NCBI RefSeq assembly: GCF_008764295.1
Contig: NZ_VTQX01000007.1
Coordinates: forward strand, 88,557-152,556
Length of the DNA: 64,000 nucleotides
Reading direction: 5' to 3'
Source of the DNA: Bacillus methanolicus
Lineage (GTDB): Bacteria > Bacillota > Bacilli > Bacillales > Cytobacillaceae
How positions within the stretch are numbered: position 1 is the stretch's first letter; every line of letters starts with the position of its first letter. Below, piece by piece: positions 1-8,517 of this stretch. The position numbers and the translations under genes are program-made. The notes beneath the pieces are model-generated. The model did no database searches. It was not told the DNA's origin and saw only the letters and a list, made by a program, of their open reading frames with translations.

Positions 1-1
1 T

Positions 2-112
2 TTTGCTAATTCTCTTAATATTGATTTAGAAGAAGCACATGATCGAGTAATGCACAAATTTAATACGAGAGATAAAGATCGTTGGACAAGGATAGAACAA
101 ACAGAGGAGTGA
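2..112 (+). CDS. ypjD: C-terminal end of MazG-type nucleotide pyrophosphohydrolase YpjD (partial)
   Basis: Only the last 36 codons are inside the window; the frame is open from base 2 to the TGA at 110-112. The encoded tail contains the stretch HDRVMHKFNTRDKDRW, which from memory is almost identical to the C-terminus of B. subtilis YpjD, a small MazG-fold NTP pyrophosphohydrolase. It ends 6 bases before the dapB start codon, so it is probably the upstream member of the same operon, as in B. subtilis. The catalytic part lies outside the window and cannot be checked. Confidence 0.8.
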   Translation, partial: FANSLNIDLEEAHDRVMHKFNTRDKDRWTRIEQTEE

Positions 113-118
113 CGCGAA

Positions 119-919
119 ATGAAGAAAATAAAAGTAATAATAGCTGGTCCAAGAGGTAGAATGGGGAGAGAAGCAGTAAAATTAGTTGAAACAACCGAAA
201 ATTATCAACTCGTTGCTGCGATAGACTATAAATATGATGGTAAGCTGCTACAAGAAATAGAAGGTTTTCATGCTTTAGAAGTACCTGTATTTGGGGATAT
301 AGAAAAATGTTTTTCTGAAATTGAAGCAGATGTGTTGATCGATTTAACGACACCAGAGATTGGGATGCACCATACAAAAACAGCGTTATTGCACGGTGTT
401 AGACCGGTGGTGGGAACAACAGGGTTTTCAAAAGAAGATTTAGCCGAGCTCCAAGCCACTTGTGAAGAGAAAGAGCTAGGCTGTATTATTGCCCCTAATT
501 TTGCCATTGGAGCAGTTCTAATGATGAAGTTTTCTCAAATGGCGGGGAAGTACTTTGAAGATGTTGAAATTATCGAGTTGCATCATGATCAAAAACTTGA
601 TGCTCCTTCAGGGACAGCAGTGAAAACTGCCGAAATGATTTCCGCAGTCAGAGAACAAAAATCTCAAGGGCACCCTAATGAAAAAGAAACGATGCAAGGT
701 GCTAGAGGGGCTAATTTTGAAGGGATGCATATTCATTCCGTGCGCTTACCTGGTTTAATAGCGCATCAGCAGGTGATGTTTGGTTCTGATGGACAAACAC
801 TCTCGATTCGCCACGATTCCTATAATCGTGCTTCCTTTATGTCGGGAGTCAAACTTGCGGTTGATACAGTCATGAAAATAGATACATTTGTTTATGGCCT
901 TGAAAATATCATCGAATAA
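119..919 (+). CDS. dapB: 4-hydroxy-tetrahydrodipicolinate reductase
   Basis: DapB reduces the cyclic product of DapA to tetrahydrodipicolinate with NAD(P)H. This is a cytoplasmic step toward lysine, meso-diaminopimelate for the cell wall and, in spore formers, dipicolinate. The 266-residue length is normal. A dinucleotide-binding loop (GPRGRMG) starts at residue 10. The catalytic/substrate motif [12 protein letters not shown], with paired histidines and the lysine, is at about residues 155-167. The ATG at 119 follows a GAGGAG-type ribosome site within the end of ypjD. It is the first complete gene of the dapB-mgsA-bshB1-bshA-cca-birA run. No irregularity was seen. Confidence 0.96.
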   Translation: MKKIKVIIAGPRGRMGREAVKLVETTENYQLVAAIDYKYDGKLLQEIEGFHALEVPVFGDIEKCFSEIEADVLIDLTTPEIGMHHTKTALLHGVRPVVGTTGFSKEDLAELQATCEEKELGCIIAPNFAIGAVLMMKFSQMAGKYFEDVEIIELHHDQKLDAPSGTAVKTAEMISAVREQKSQGHPNEKETMQGARGANFEGMHIHSVRLPGLIAHQQVMFGSDGQTLSIRHDSYNRASFMSGVKLAVDTVMKIDTFVYGLENIIE

Positions 920-1037
920 GTAGACAGTTTAATGAAATTAAAGCAAAGCTTATACTTAAATAAAGTCGCGTGAAGTAAAAAAAATGGGGGATTTCACAAA
1001 AATTGTGAAAAGAGTGAATAGGAAAGAGGAGATAGCG

Positions 1038-1457
1038 ATGAATATTGCATTAATTGCCCATGATAAGAAAAAAGACGATATGGTGCGCTTTGTCATGGCG
1101 TATGAAGAGATTTTAAAAGATCATACGCTATTTGGAACAGGAACGACAGGTTTGAAAATTATGGAATCAACGAATTTAAAGGTTCATCGATTTCAGTCAG
1201 GTCCACTTGGGGGAGATCAAGAAATTGGTGCCATGATAGCGAATAATCAAATGGATGTCGTCTTATTTTTTCGAGATCCACTAACAGCTCAGCCACATGA
1301 ACCAGATGTTTCTGCTTTAATTCGATTATGTGATGTCTATTTAGTTCCACTTGCAACTAATATGGGAACTGCGGAAGTGATTATTAAAGGTTTAGAGCGC
1401 GGTGATCTTTCTTGGCGTCAGATCATTGCAAAACGAAATGGTGAAGTGAATGAATGA
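1038..1457 (+). CDS. mgsA: Methylglyoxal synthase
   Basis: MgsA converts dihydroxyacetone phosphate to methylglyoxal plus phosphate, a bypass of lower glycolysis. The ATG at 1038 ([11 protein letters not shown]) is chosen because AGAGGAG lies just upstream and the product is then 139 residues, close to the family norm. A start at 984 would add an unrelated N-terminus. Family hallmarks are a GTGTTG phosphate-binding loop near residues 36-41 and [14 protein letters not shown] near residues 53-66. Its last 8 bases overlap bshB1. The link to the next genes makes sense because bacillithiol is a main methylglyoxal scavenger in Bacillus (established knowledge), so toxin source and protectant are co-transcribed. 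Confidence 0.95.
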   Translation: MNIALIAHDKKKDDMVRFVMAYEEILKDHTLFGTGTTGLKIMESTNLKVHRFQSGPLGGDQEIGAMIANNQMDVVLFFRDPLTAQPHEPDVSALIRLCDVYLVPLATNMGTAEVIIKGLERGDLSWRQIIAKRNGEVNE

Positions 1458-2163
1458 ACAATTGGATATTTTAGCTTTTGGAGCCCATGCGGATGATGTT
1501 GAAATCGGCATGGGTGGAACAATTGCAAAATATACATCATGCGGTAAAAAGGTCGGTATTTGTGATTTAACACGAGCTGAATTATCTTCCAATGGTACGG
1601 TAGAAGGAAGGCTTGAAGAAGCTAAGAGAGCAGCGGATCGATTGGGAGTAAAAGTTCGAGAAAATCTCAATTTACCCGACCGGGGATTGTTCATGTCTGA
1701 GCAGTTAATCCAAGAGGTGGTTACGCTCATTAGAAAGTACCGACCTAAGGTGGTGTGTACTCCGTATCATCTTGATCGTCATCCCGATCACGGGAACTGT
1801 ACAAAGATTGTAGAAGAAGCCTTTTTCTCCGCGGGAATTCGAAAATTGAAAACAGCTCAACAATACGCTCCTTACCGTCCAAATAAGCTTTTTTATTATA
1901 TGATTAACGGGTTTCATAAGCCTGATTTCGTCATAGATATATCGGATTTCATGGAACGAAAATTAGCGAGTTTAACTGCTTATGAAAGTCAATTTCAAAG
2001 AGGTGCTGAAACAGTGGAGACTCCTTTAGTCAATGGTTATCTTGAATCGATCGAGGCGAGAGAAAGGTTGTTCGGGAAAGAAGTTGGAGTCAAATATGCT
2101 GAAGGGTTTATCACTAAAACCCCCATCTTGCTAAACAGGGATTTATTAGGAGAGCACGAATGA
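1450..2163 (+). CDS. bshB1: Bacillithiol biosynthesis deacetylase BshB1
   Basis: BshB1 is a zinc-dependent PIG-L family deacetylase. It removes acetate from N-acetylglucosaminyl-malate to give glucosaminyl-malate, the second step of bacillithiol synthesis. The zinc-site motif AHADDVEIG is at residues 11-19 and HPDHGN is near residue 110. At 237 residues it matches the B. subtilis BshB1 (YpjG) length. It overlaps mgsA by 8 bases and the next gene bshA by 4 bases (ATGA), so the two bacillithiol genes are translationally coupled. The third gene, bshC, is not in the window, as expected for Bacillus. Confidence 0.94.
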   Translation: MNEQLDILAFGAHADDVEIGMGGTIAKYTSCGKKVGICDLTRAELSSNGTVEGRLEEAKRAADRLGVKVRENLNLPDRGLFMSEQLIQEVVTLIRKYRPKVVCTPYHLDRHPDHGNCTKIVEEAFFSAGIRKLKTAQQYAPYRPNKLFYYMINGFHKPDFVIDISDFMERKLASLTAYESQFQRGAETVETPLVNGYLESIEARERLFGKEVGVKYAEGFITKTPILLNRDLLGEHE

Positions 2164-3302
2164 CAAAAAAATTAAAGATAGGAATTACTTGTTATCCAAC
2201 GGTTGGTGGATCAGGAGTGATTGCGACTGAACTTGGAAAGATGCTTGCTGAAAAGGGACATGAAATTCATTTCATTTCCTCAAGTCTTCCATTTCGGTTA
2301 AAAAAAATGTATCATAATATTTTTTATCATCAAGTTGAGGTAAATCAATATTCAGTTTTTCAATATCCACCATATGACATTGCTCTAGCAAGTAAAATGG
2401 CTGAGGTCATTAAACGAGAAAATTTAGACATCCTTCACGTTCATTATGCGATTCCACATGCGGTTTGTGCGATTTTAGCAAAGCAAATGAGCGGAAAGGA
2501 TATTAAAATTGTCACAACACTTCATGGGACTGATATAACGATTCTTGGCTATGATATGACCCTGACCGATGCGATTCGATTTGGGATCGAAAAATCAGAT
2601 GCAGTTACAGCCGTTTCGAATTCTTTAATAAAACAAACATATGACCTTATAAACCCAGATAAACCAATTGTTCCAGTTTATAATTTTATTGATGAACGAG
2701 TGTATAGACGAACAGATGCTGATTATTTAAAAGAAGAATTTGGGATTGCAGAGGATGAAAAGGTCATGATCCATGTTAGTAATTTTCGTCCCGTAAAAAG
2801 GGTACCCGACGTTGTGAAGTCTTTTGCAAAAATAGTGGAGCAGATGAAAGCGAAGTTGTTACTCATTGGTGATGGACCTGAAATGTCCGTTGTCTCAAGA
2901 TTGGTAGATCAATTAAAAATAAAAGACAAGGTTCTTTTCTTAGGAAAGCAAGATAATTTAGAAGAGCTTTATTCAATTAGTGATCTGATGCTTCTACTCT
3001 CGGAGAAAGAAAGCTTTGGCCTTGTCGCATTGGAAGCAATGGCTTGTGGTGTCCCATGTATTGGTACAAACATCGGCGGTTTGCCAGAAGTAATAATAGA
3101 TGGTGAAACAGGTTATATCTGTGAATTAGGAAATATAGAAGAAATTGCACAAAAATCTTTGCATATATTAGCTGATTCAACGGTACATAGACGTTTTTCG
3201 CAATCATCGATCGCTGCGGTTTGTGAGCGATTTAAAGCGAATTTAATTGTAAAGCAATACGAAGATCTTTATTACGAAACTATTCAAAAAGGTGAAAAGT
3301 AA
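2160..3302 (+). CDS. bshA: N-acetyl-alpha-D-glucosaminyl L-malate synthase BshA
   Basis: BshA is a retaining GT4 glycosyltransferase. It joins UDP-GlcNAc and L-malate, the first committed step of bacillithiol synthesis in the cytoplasm. The 380-residue protein has the N-terminal glycine-rich acceptor loop [11 protein letters not shown] near residue 17 and the GT4 signature [16 protein letters not shown] near residues 281-296, with the two spaced glutamates. The start ATG overlaps the bshB1 stop by 4 bases. The stop TAA shares its last base with the ATG of cca. The size and neighbours match B. subtilis ypjH. Confidence 0.95.
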   Translation: MTKKLKIGITCYPTVGGSGVIATELGKMLAEKGHEIHFISSSLPFRLKKMYHNIFYHQVEVNQYSVFQYPPYDIALASKMAEVIKRENLDILHVHYAIPHAVCAILAKQMSGKDIKIVTTLHGTDITILGYDMTLTDAIRFGIEKSDAVTAVSNSLIKQTYDLINPDKPIVPVYNFIDERVYRRTDADYLKEEFGIAEDEKVMIHVSNFRPVKRVPDVVKSFAKIVEQMKAKLLLIGDGPEMSVVSRLVDQLKIKDKVLFLGKQDNLEELYSISDLMLLLSEKESFGLVALEAMACGVPCIGTNIGGLPEVIIDGETGYICELGNIEEIAQKSLHILADSTVHRRFSQSSIAAVCERFKANLIVKQYEDLYYETIQKGEK

Positions 3303-4504
3303 TGAAACCACCCTTTCTAAAAGCCCTACCGATTTTAAACAAATTAGAAGCTGCCGGATACGAAGCCTATTTTGTCGGAGGGGCAGTCCGTGATTTTTTG
3401 CTGGCCAGACCAGTCGATGATGTTGATATTGCAACTTCGGCGACTCCTGAGGAAGTGAAGGAAGTATTTCCGAAGACGGTCGATGTAGGAATTGCACATG
3501 GTACTGTTGTAGTTCTATATCAAGGAGAGTCTTATGAAGTCACAACTTTTCGCAGTGAATCGGAGTATGCCGATTTTAGAAGGCCAAATGAAGTCACGTT
3601 TATCCGTTCTTTAACAGAGGACTTGCGGCGACGGGACTTTACAATGAATGCGATTGCTATGAATAAGAATGGGGAGCTGATTGACCCATTTGCTGGGCAG
3701 GCAGCAATTAAGGCAAAGATGATAAAGACGGTAGGTAATGCTGGTGAGCGATTTCACGAAGATGCTCTTAGAATGATGCGAGCGATTCGTTTTGTCAGTC
3801 AACTTTCATTTTCTCTTGAAAAGGAAACGTATAATGCTTTAAAGGAACATAGTAAGTGGTTAGGAATGATTGCAGTTGAACGAAAGACGGTTGAATTTGA
3901 AAAGCTGTTAAATGGGGAAAATTATCAACACGCAATAAAGCTCCTTATAGATACGGGACTTTATCGACTTTTACCAGGGTTTGAAGATAAACAAGAAGAA
4001 TTGGCAGCATTTTCACAGTTTGATTTATCAGGACATTTTGCGATTAGCGAGTATTGGGTTTTACTTCTTTATCATTTTCATTTACCGAGAAATAACGTCG
4101 AGGCTTTTTTAAGAGCTTGGAAGCTTCCAGTTAAGCAAATAAGAAGAGTGAAGCTTGGATTAAGTTTGCTTATTCAACGCCTTGATCATGAATGGAAATT
4201 AGAGGAGCTCTACCACGCTGGCAAAGAATCTGTAATTCGGACAGAAAAGCTTTTAAATATTTTACAAGGTCGGAATATTGATACCAATATTGATGAGCTA
4301 GAAGAAGTATGGCAACGGTTGCCGCTCAAAGAGAGAAAAGAGTTGGTCATAACTGGACAACATTTATTGGAATGGTATCAATTACAAGGCGGACCGTGGA
4401 TTGAAGAAAAGCTGCTGGCAATAGAAAAAGCAATCATTAACGGAGAACTTGAAAATGAACAGGTATCCATAAAGGAGTGGCTATTTGCATGCAGTCAACC
4501 TTAA
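3302..4504 (+). CDS. cca: CCA-adding tRNA nucleotidyltransferase
   Basis: This class II CCA-adding enzyme builds or repairs the 3'-CCA end of tRNA from CTP and ATP without a nucleic-acid template. The nucleotidyltransferase signature GGAVRD is at about residues 26-31 and the metal-binding DVDIAT follows near residue 40. The basic RRRDFTMNA motif of the NTP pocket is near residue 107. At 400 residues it matches the Bacillus enzyme. The start overlaps the bshA stop by one base. The last codons overlap the first codons of birA (4489-4504). Confidence 0.95.
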   Translation: MKPPFLKALPILNKLEAAGYEAYFVGGAVRDFLLARPVDDVDIATSATPEEVKEVFPKTVDVGIAHGTVVVLYQGESYEVTTFRSESEYADFRRPNEVTFIRSLTEDLRRRDFTMNAIAMNKNGELIDPFAGQAAIKAKMIKTVGNAGERFHEDALRMMRAIRFVSQLSFSLEKETYNALKEHSKWLGMIAVERKTVEFEKLLNGENYQHAIKLLIDTGLYRLLPGFEDKQEELAAFSQFDLSGHFAISEYWVLLLYHFHLPRNNVEAFLRAWKLPVKQIRRVKLGLSLLIQRLDHEWKLEELYHAGKESVIRTEKLLNILQGRNIDTNIDELEEVWQRLPLKERKELVITGQHLLEWYQLQGGPWIEEKLLAIEKAIINGELENEQVSIKEWLFACSQP

Positions 4505-5469
4505 GGAAAAAACTGCTTGACGCATTTACTGAGCATGAAGGCGAATTTCTATCAGGGCAATATTTAGCTGATTTGATGGGCTGTTCGAGAACTGCTGTAT
4601 GGAAACATATTGAAGACCTTCGCAATGAAGGCTTTGAGCTTGAGGCAGTAAGAAGAAAAGGTTATCGCATTATCCAAAAGCCTGAGCATGTGAGCGCAAA
4701 TGAGATTCGATTAGGGCTAAAAACCATGCTCATCGGTCAACAAATTCACTACAAAGAATCGGTGGATTCAACACAAAAAGTCGCTCATCGACTTGGCTTG
4801 GAAAACGCTCTTGAGGGAACGGTTGTTATCGCTGATGAACAAATAGGTGGAAAAGGGAGAATGGACAGAAGATGGCATTCACCTAAGCATACAGGCATTT
4901 GGATGAGTGTCATCTTAAAGCCACAGATTCCACTTCCGATGGCACCGCAACTGACGCTCTTAACCGCAGTTGCGGTCGCTCAAGCAATTGTTGAAAATAC
5001 AGGGCTTGAGCCGCATATAAAATGGCCCAATGACCTTTTAGTTCATGGCAAGAAAGTGACAGGTATTTTAACAGAATTACAGGCTGAAGCAGATAGAATC
5101 CACTCAGTCATTATTGGAATCGGAATAAATGTTAATCAAGCGGTAACAGATTTCCCAGAAGATTTAAGGTCAGTTGCAACCTCCCTTTCAATAGAAAAAG
5201 GGGAGCATATTAATCGTGCTAGTTTAATTCAAACGATATTTTTAAAGCTTGAAAAGCTTTATCTACTTTATTTGGAAAAAGGATTTCATCCTATTAAACT
5301 TCTTTGGGAAAGTTACGCAATTAGTATTGGCAAAACAATAACCGCACGCACGTTAACTGGAAATATAACGGGAAAGGCTCTTGGAATCAACGAGGACGGT
5401 GTATTGAAAATCGAAGATGAAAATGGTGTGATTCATAGTATCTACTCTGCTGATATTGAGCTAGGATAA
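4489..5469 (+). CDS. birA: Biotin--protein ligase / biotin operon repressor BirA
   Basis: BirA activates biotin with ATP and attaches it to biotin carboxyl carrier domains. Because this version has an N-terminal winged helix (MGCSRTAVWKHIEDLR, residues 25-40), it should also repress biotin genes. The ligase motif GGKGRMDRRWHSP is near residue 119 and the substrate segment KWPNDLLV follows. The ATG at 4489 is preferred over the in-frame GTG at 4477: AAAGGAGT lies at 4471-4478, ten bases upstream of the ATG, and MQSTLRKKLLDAF matches the family N-terminus. The length is 326 residues, as in B. subtilis. A terminator overlaps its stop codon. Confidence 0.94.
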   Translation: MQSTLRKKLLDAFTEHEGEFLSGQYLADLMGCSRTAVWKHIEDLRNEGFELEAVRRKGYRIIQKPEHVSANEIRLGLKTMLIGQQIHYKESVDSTQKVAHRLGLENALEGTVVIADEQIGGKGRMDRRWHSPKHTGIWMSVILKPQIPLPMAPQLTLLTAVAVAQAIVENTGLEPHIKWPNDLLVHGKKVTGILTELQAEADRIHSVIIGIGINVNQAVTDFPEDLRSVATSLSIEKGEHINRASLIQTIFLKLEKLYLLYLEKGFHPIKLLWESYAISIGKTITARTLTGNITGKALGINEDGVLKIEDENGVIHSIYSADIELG

Positions 5470-5490
5470 AGAAATTTCCTAGCTTTTTTA
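5459..5490 (+). terminator. Rho-independent terminator of the dapB-birA operon
   Basis: The arms AGCTAGGA (5459-5466) and TCCTAGCT (5477-5484) are perfect complements, with a 10-base loop and a T run after the stem. The left arm includes the birA stop codon, so the operon ends immediately. Confidence 0.85.
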
Positions 5491-5672
5491 TGATCGAGTG
5501 TATACGAACATAATGATTCTGCTTTTATCTGTTTTTAACCTAAACCTAAGCAATCCAGTTAGTAGAATAAGGAAATTGTAACCTTCAACGTTGTATTTCT
5601 ATATGATTCACATCAATGAATCATGATCGTGAATAGGTGAGTTCTTTTATGCTAGGTAATTGTGCTGAAATT

Positions 5673-5681
5673 TGCTATAAT
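5673..5681 (+). promoter_or_regulatory. Candidate extended -10 promoter of panBCD
   Basis: TG at 5673-5674, one base, then TATAAT at 5676-5681 forms an extended -10 element. No good -35 is visible at 17 bases. A start near 5688 would give a leader of about 185 bases before panB. This leader contains the hairpin system at 5773-5838. The rest of the gap 5491-5672 shows no gene. Confidence 0.5.
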
Positions 5682-5772
5682 TTTTTATGTGGGCAGTATC
5701 ATTTTTGAACTGCACCTTGTTTAAGACGTTGTTTAAATGAATAATTATCTGCCTAGATCCAAACGGACAGGG

Positions 5773-5838
5773 ACAGAGGGATGAAACAAGAATATGTTAC
5801 AAAGGGATCCTTCTGTGTTTTTTTAGGATTCCTTTTTT
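5773..5838 (+). promoter_or_regulatory. Attenuator-like leader with two mutually exclusive hairpins before panB
   Basis: Hairpin 1 pairs 5773-5782 (ACAGAGGGAT) with 5807-5816 (ATCCTTCTGT), 10 base pairs with one G-U. Hairpin 2 pairs 5801-5811 (AAAGGGATCCT) with 5825-5835 (AGGATTCCTTT), 11 pairs with one G-U, and runs into Ts, so it looks like an intrinsic terminator. The two share 5807-5811 and cannot form together. A 31-codon frame beginning MKQEYVTKG (5781) runs through the structure and ends on the panB start codon, but it has a poor ribosome site. Regulation is inferred, not shown. Confidence 0.5.
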
Positions 5839-5872
5839 GTTTATCTCCTCTTCCGACTCAAAAAGGAGGAAA

Positions 5873-6712
5873 ATGATGAGAAGTACAACTGATTTTCAAA
5901 AAATGAAGCAAGAGCATGATAAAATTGTTATGCTGACGGCTTACGACTTTCCATCAGCAAAGTTGGCGGAACAAGCTGGTGTTGATGTCATCCTTGTTGG
6001 TGATTCCCTTGGAATGGTCGTTTTAGGCTATGATTCAACTGTTTCTGTGACAATGGAGGATATGCTCCATCATGGAAAAGCAGTAAAAAGGGGTGCGAAA
6101 GATACTCATATTATTGTTGATATGCCCTTTATGAGCTATCATTTATCAATTAAAGATACGCTTTTAAATGGAACAAGGCTTATTCAAGAAACAGGTGCTA
6201 ATGCAGTTAAGGTCGAAGGCGCTGATGAAGTGGTAGACCATATAAAAGCATTAACAAGAGCAGGAATTCCTGTCTGTGCTCACCTAGGCTTAACCCCGCA
6301 GTCCGTTGGAGTGCTTGGAGGCTATAAGGTGCAAGGGAAAAGTGCTGCAGCAGCAAAAAAGTTAATTGAGGATGCAAAAAAGTGTGAAGAAGCAGGTGCA
6401 TTTATGCTTGTTCTTGAATGTGTACCAAAACAATTAGCAAAAGAAATCTCGCAAAGTTTGTCGATCCCAACAATCGGTATTGGAGCTGGATCTGAGACTG
6501 ACGGTCAAGTGCTCGTGTATCATGATATTTTAATGTATGGTGTCGAAAAATTACCTAAATTTGTAAAGAAATATACAAATTTGAATGAGGAGATTCAAAA
6601 CGGGATAGAACACTATATTTCAGAGGTAAAACAGAAAAGCTTTCCCTCTGATCCTTATAGCTTCATGATGAAGGAAGAAGAAATGCTGGCGCTTTATGGA
6701 GGTAAAGAATGA
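5873..6712 (+). CDS. panB: 3-methyl-2-oxobutanoate hydroxymethyltransferase
   Basis: PanB transfers a hydroxymethyl group from methylene-tetrahydrofolate to alpha-ketoisovalerate to make ketopantoate, the first step of pantothenate synthesis. The ATG at 5873 follows AAAGGAGG at 5862-5869; a second ATG follows directly. This gives 279 residues, near the family norm; an upstream in-frame start at 5837 would lie in the leader hairpin. Metal/substrate motifs are [11 protein letters not shown] near residue 43 and the conserved VKVEGADE and [14 protein letters not shown] segments. It overlaps panC by 4 bases (ATGA). Confidence 0.96.
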   Translation: MMRSTTDFQKMKQEHDKIVMLTAYDFPSAKLAEQAGVDVILVGDSLGMVVLGYDSTVSVTMEDMLHHGKAVKRGAKDTHIIVDMPFMSYHLSIKDTLLNGTRLIQETGANAVKVEGADEVVDHIKALTRAGIPVCAHLGLTPQSVGVLGGYKVQGKSAAAAKKLIEDAKKCEEAGAFMLVLECVPKQLAKEISQSLSIPTIGIGAGSETDGQVLVYHDILMYGVEKLPKFVKKYTNLNEEIQNGIEHYISEVKQKSFPSDPYSFMMKEEEMLALYGGKE

Positions 6713-7554
6713 AGATTATTACGAATGTTACCGAAATGCAAGCACTGGCGAAAGAGTTAAAAAAAACAAATTCAATTGGCTTTGTTCCTACAATGGGTTA
6801 CCTACATGAAGGACATTTGCAGCTTATTAGAAAAGCACGTGAAGAAAATGATATTACCATTGTCAGTATTTTTGTCAATCCGCTTCAATTTGGTCCAAAT
6901 GAAGATTTTGCTACGTATCCGCGTGATTTTGAACGGGACGTCAGCGTTTGCCTTGAAGAGGGGGTTGACATTATTTTTAACCCTTCCGTTGCGGAGATGT
7001 ATCCTAAGCCCTTGTCTGTAAAGGTGTTAGCTCAAGCGAGAACGGATGTGTTATGCGGTAATTCAAGACCGGGCCACTTTGATGGGGTAGCAACGGTGTT
7101 GACAAAGCTATTCCATTTAATTTTACCTGATCGAGTTTACTTAGGGATGAAAGATGCCCAGCAAGTTGCCGTCGTCGAAGGGCTGATTGCAGACTTCAAC
7201 TTTCCAATTGAGCTGATACCAGTTCCAACTGTCCGTGAAGAGGACGGATTAGCAAAAAGTTCTCGAAATGTAAATTTAATGCCTGAGGAAAGAGAACAAG
7301 CTCCTGAAATATATCGAGCGTTGCTAGCGGCAAAAAATAAGATCGAAGCAGGTGAAAGAAGTATTGAATCACTAGTGACAATGATAAGAAACGATATTAC
7401 CCAAAAAACGAGTGGAACGATTGATTACGTTGAAATTTATTCTTTTCCGGATCTCCAAACGATTGAAAAGGTGAAAGGAAAAATCATTATTGCGATTGCT
7501 GTTCAATTTACTAAAGTTCGTTTAATCGACAATATGGTCTTATCTATTGAGTAG
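6709..7554 (+). CDS. panC: Pantothenate synthetase
   Basis: PanC condenses pantoate with beta-alanine using ATP through a pantoyl-adenylate. The class I aaRS-like nucleotide site is seen as [12 protein letters not shown] (about residues 28-39) and the KMSKS-like loop as AKSSRN near residue 183. At 281 residues it is normal length. Its start overlaps panB. Its two substrates come from panB (through ketopantoate reductase, not in this operon) and panD, so the three-gene operon makes functional sense. Confidence 0.96.
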   Translation: MKIITNVTEMQALAKELKKTNSIGFVPTMGYLHEGHLQLIRKAREENDITIVSIFVNPLQFGPNEDFATYPRDFERDVSVCLEEGVDIIFNPSVAEMYPKPLSVKVLAQARTDVLCGNSRPGHFDGVATVLTKLFHLILPDRVYLGMKDAQQVAVVEGLIADFNFPIELIPVPTVREEDGLAKSSRNVNLMPEEREQAPEIYRALLAAKNKIEAGERSIESLVTMIRNDITQKTSGTIDYVEIYSFPDLQTIEKVKGKIIIAIAVQFTKVRLIDNMVLSIE

Positions 7555-7593
7555 GAAATTGTTTAGTCCAATGTAAGGAATGGGGGAAGCATC

Positions 7594-7977
7594 GTGTTTC
7601 GAACGATGATGAATGGAAAAATTCACCGTGCCCGTGTGACAGAGGCGAATTTAAATTATGTGGGCAGTATTACAATTGATGAAGAAATTTTAGAAGCAGT
7701 TGGTATGGTAGCAAATGAAAAGGTGCAAATCGTTAATAACCATAATGGAGCAAGGTTTGAAACCTATATTATTCCTGGTAAAAGAGGAAGCAGGGTAATA
7801 TGCATCAATGGCGCTGCTGCTAGACTTGTACAAGAAGGAGACGTCGTCATCATTATCTCCTATGCATTAGTGGCAGAAGAAAATATTCATGCACATCAAC
7901 CAAAGGTTGCGATTATGAACGAGAAGAATGAGATCGTTGAAATGCTTCATGCAGAGCCAGAAAAGACGATAATCTAA
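7594..7977 (+). CDS. panD: Aspartate 1-decarboxylase (pyruvoyl enzyme)
   Basis: PanD makes beta-alanine from aspartate. It self-cleaves between Gly24 and Ser25 to form the pyruvoyl group; the cleavage site YVGSIT is intact here. The start is GTG at 7594 behind a GGGGG-type ribosome site and gives 127 residues, with the expected FRTMM N-terminus. The conserved loop GKRGS-x-VI has Arg where many family members have Gly (GKRGSRVIC), a small departure that does not break the frame. It lies 39 bases after panC and is followed by a strong terminator. Confidence 0.94.
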   Translation: MFRTMMNGKIHRARVTEANLNYVGSITIDEEILEAVGMVANEKVQIVNNHNGARFETYIIPGKRGSRVICINGAAARLVQEGDVVIIISYALVAEENIHAHQPKVAIMNEKNEIVEMLHAEPEKTII

Positions 7978-7987
7978 CAAGTAAAAG

Positions 7988-8040
7988 CCTTAAGCAACTA
8001 TACTTTTTTACCGTATAGTCTCGTTTAAGGTTTTTTCTTT
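7988..8040 (+). terminator. Terminator of panBCD
   Basis: Long hairpin: CCTTAA plus ACTATAC on the left (7988-8003) pair with GTATAGT and TTTAAGG on the right (8013-8030), followed by six Ts, C and more Ts. Confidence 0.88.
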
Positions 8041-8517
8041 TTTAGCAAACTAACTTTAACGGTCACTGTGGCTCGAAAAAACTTAATAAACAGTTGTCTC
8101 TTACGTTTAATCGAATTTTACCTTAATCCTATTCTTGAAAAAGCTCTGTTAAACAATCAACAACAGAGTCTTGAAAAAAATTTAACCTGTTTGGCGATGG
8201 TGGCATTTACTTTTCAATCGCTTTTCTGTTTGCTACTGTTTATGATAAAGTGAAAGCAGCGTTGCATAACGGTATTTATAACTATAGTATAAAGCTATGC
8301 TGAATTATATGGTTAATCATGTATTTTCGGTTCATTTTAGCTCTGACTCAATGAAATGAAGGAGAAAATAAGCTTTTTCCGAGCGTTTCTTCAAGTCAGC
8401 GCCATCTTTTAGCTATGCTGAAAGTCATAAGAAAGCAAAATTTCTCACGAAATCAACTTTGGCAAATATAAAAAAGTACTCCTTCAAGTTTAGTTTGAAG
8501 GTTAGAGGTGTATAGAA
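8041..8517 (+). other. Gene-free interval panD-dinG with a hairpin before the dinG ribosome site
   Basis: No convincing gene is seen in about 475 bases. Open frames here are short and lack ribosome sites. At 8481-8501 a perfect 7-bp hairpin (CCTTCAA, loop of 7, TTGAAGG) ends just before the AGAGGTG ribosome site of dinG. Sequences near 8300-8325 and 8408-8430 (TTTTAGCTATGCTGAAAGTC) faintly resemble the dispersed repeat found at 21971, 33791, 36096 and 60441, perhaps a decayed copy. Confidence 0.5.

Noticed and set aside
8068..8253. Open frame of 61 codons between panD and dinG
   Set aside because: GTG start without ribosome site, right after the panD terminator, no family resemblance and unusual amino-acid make-up.
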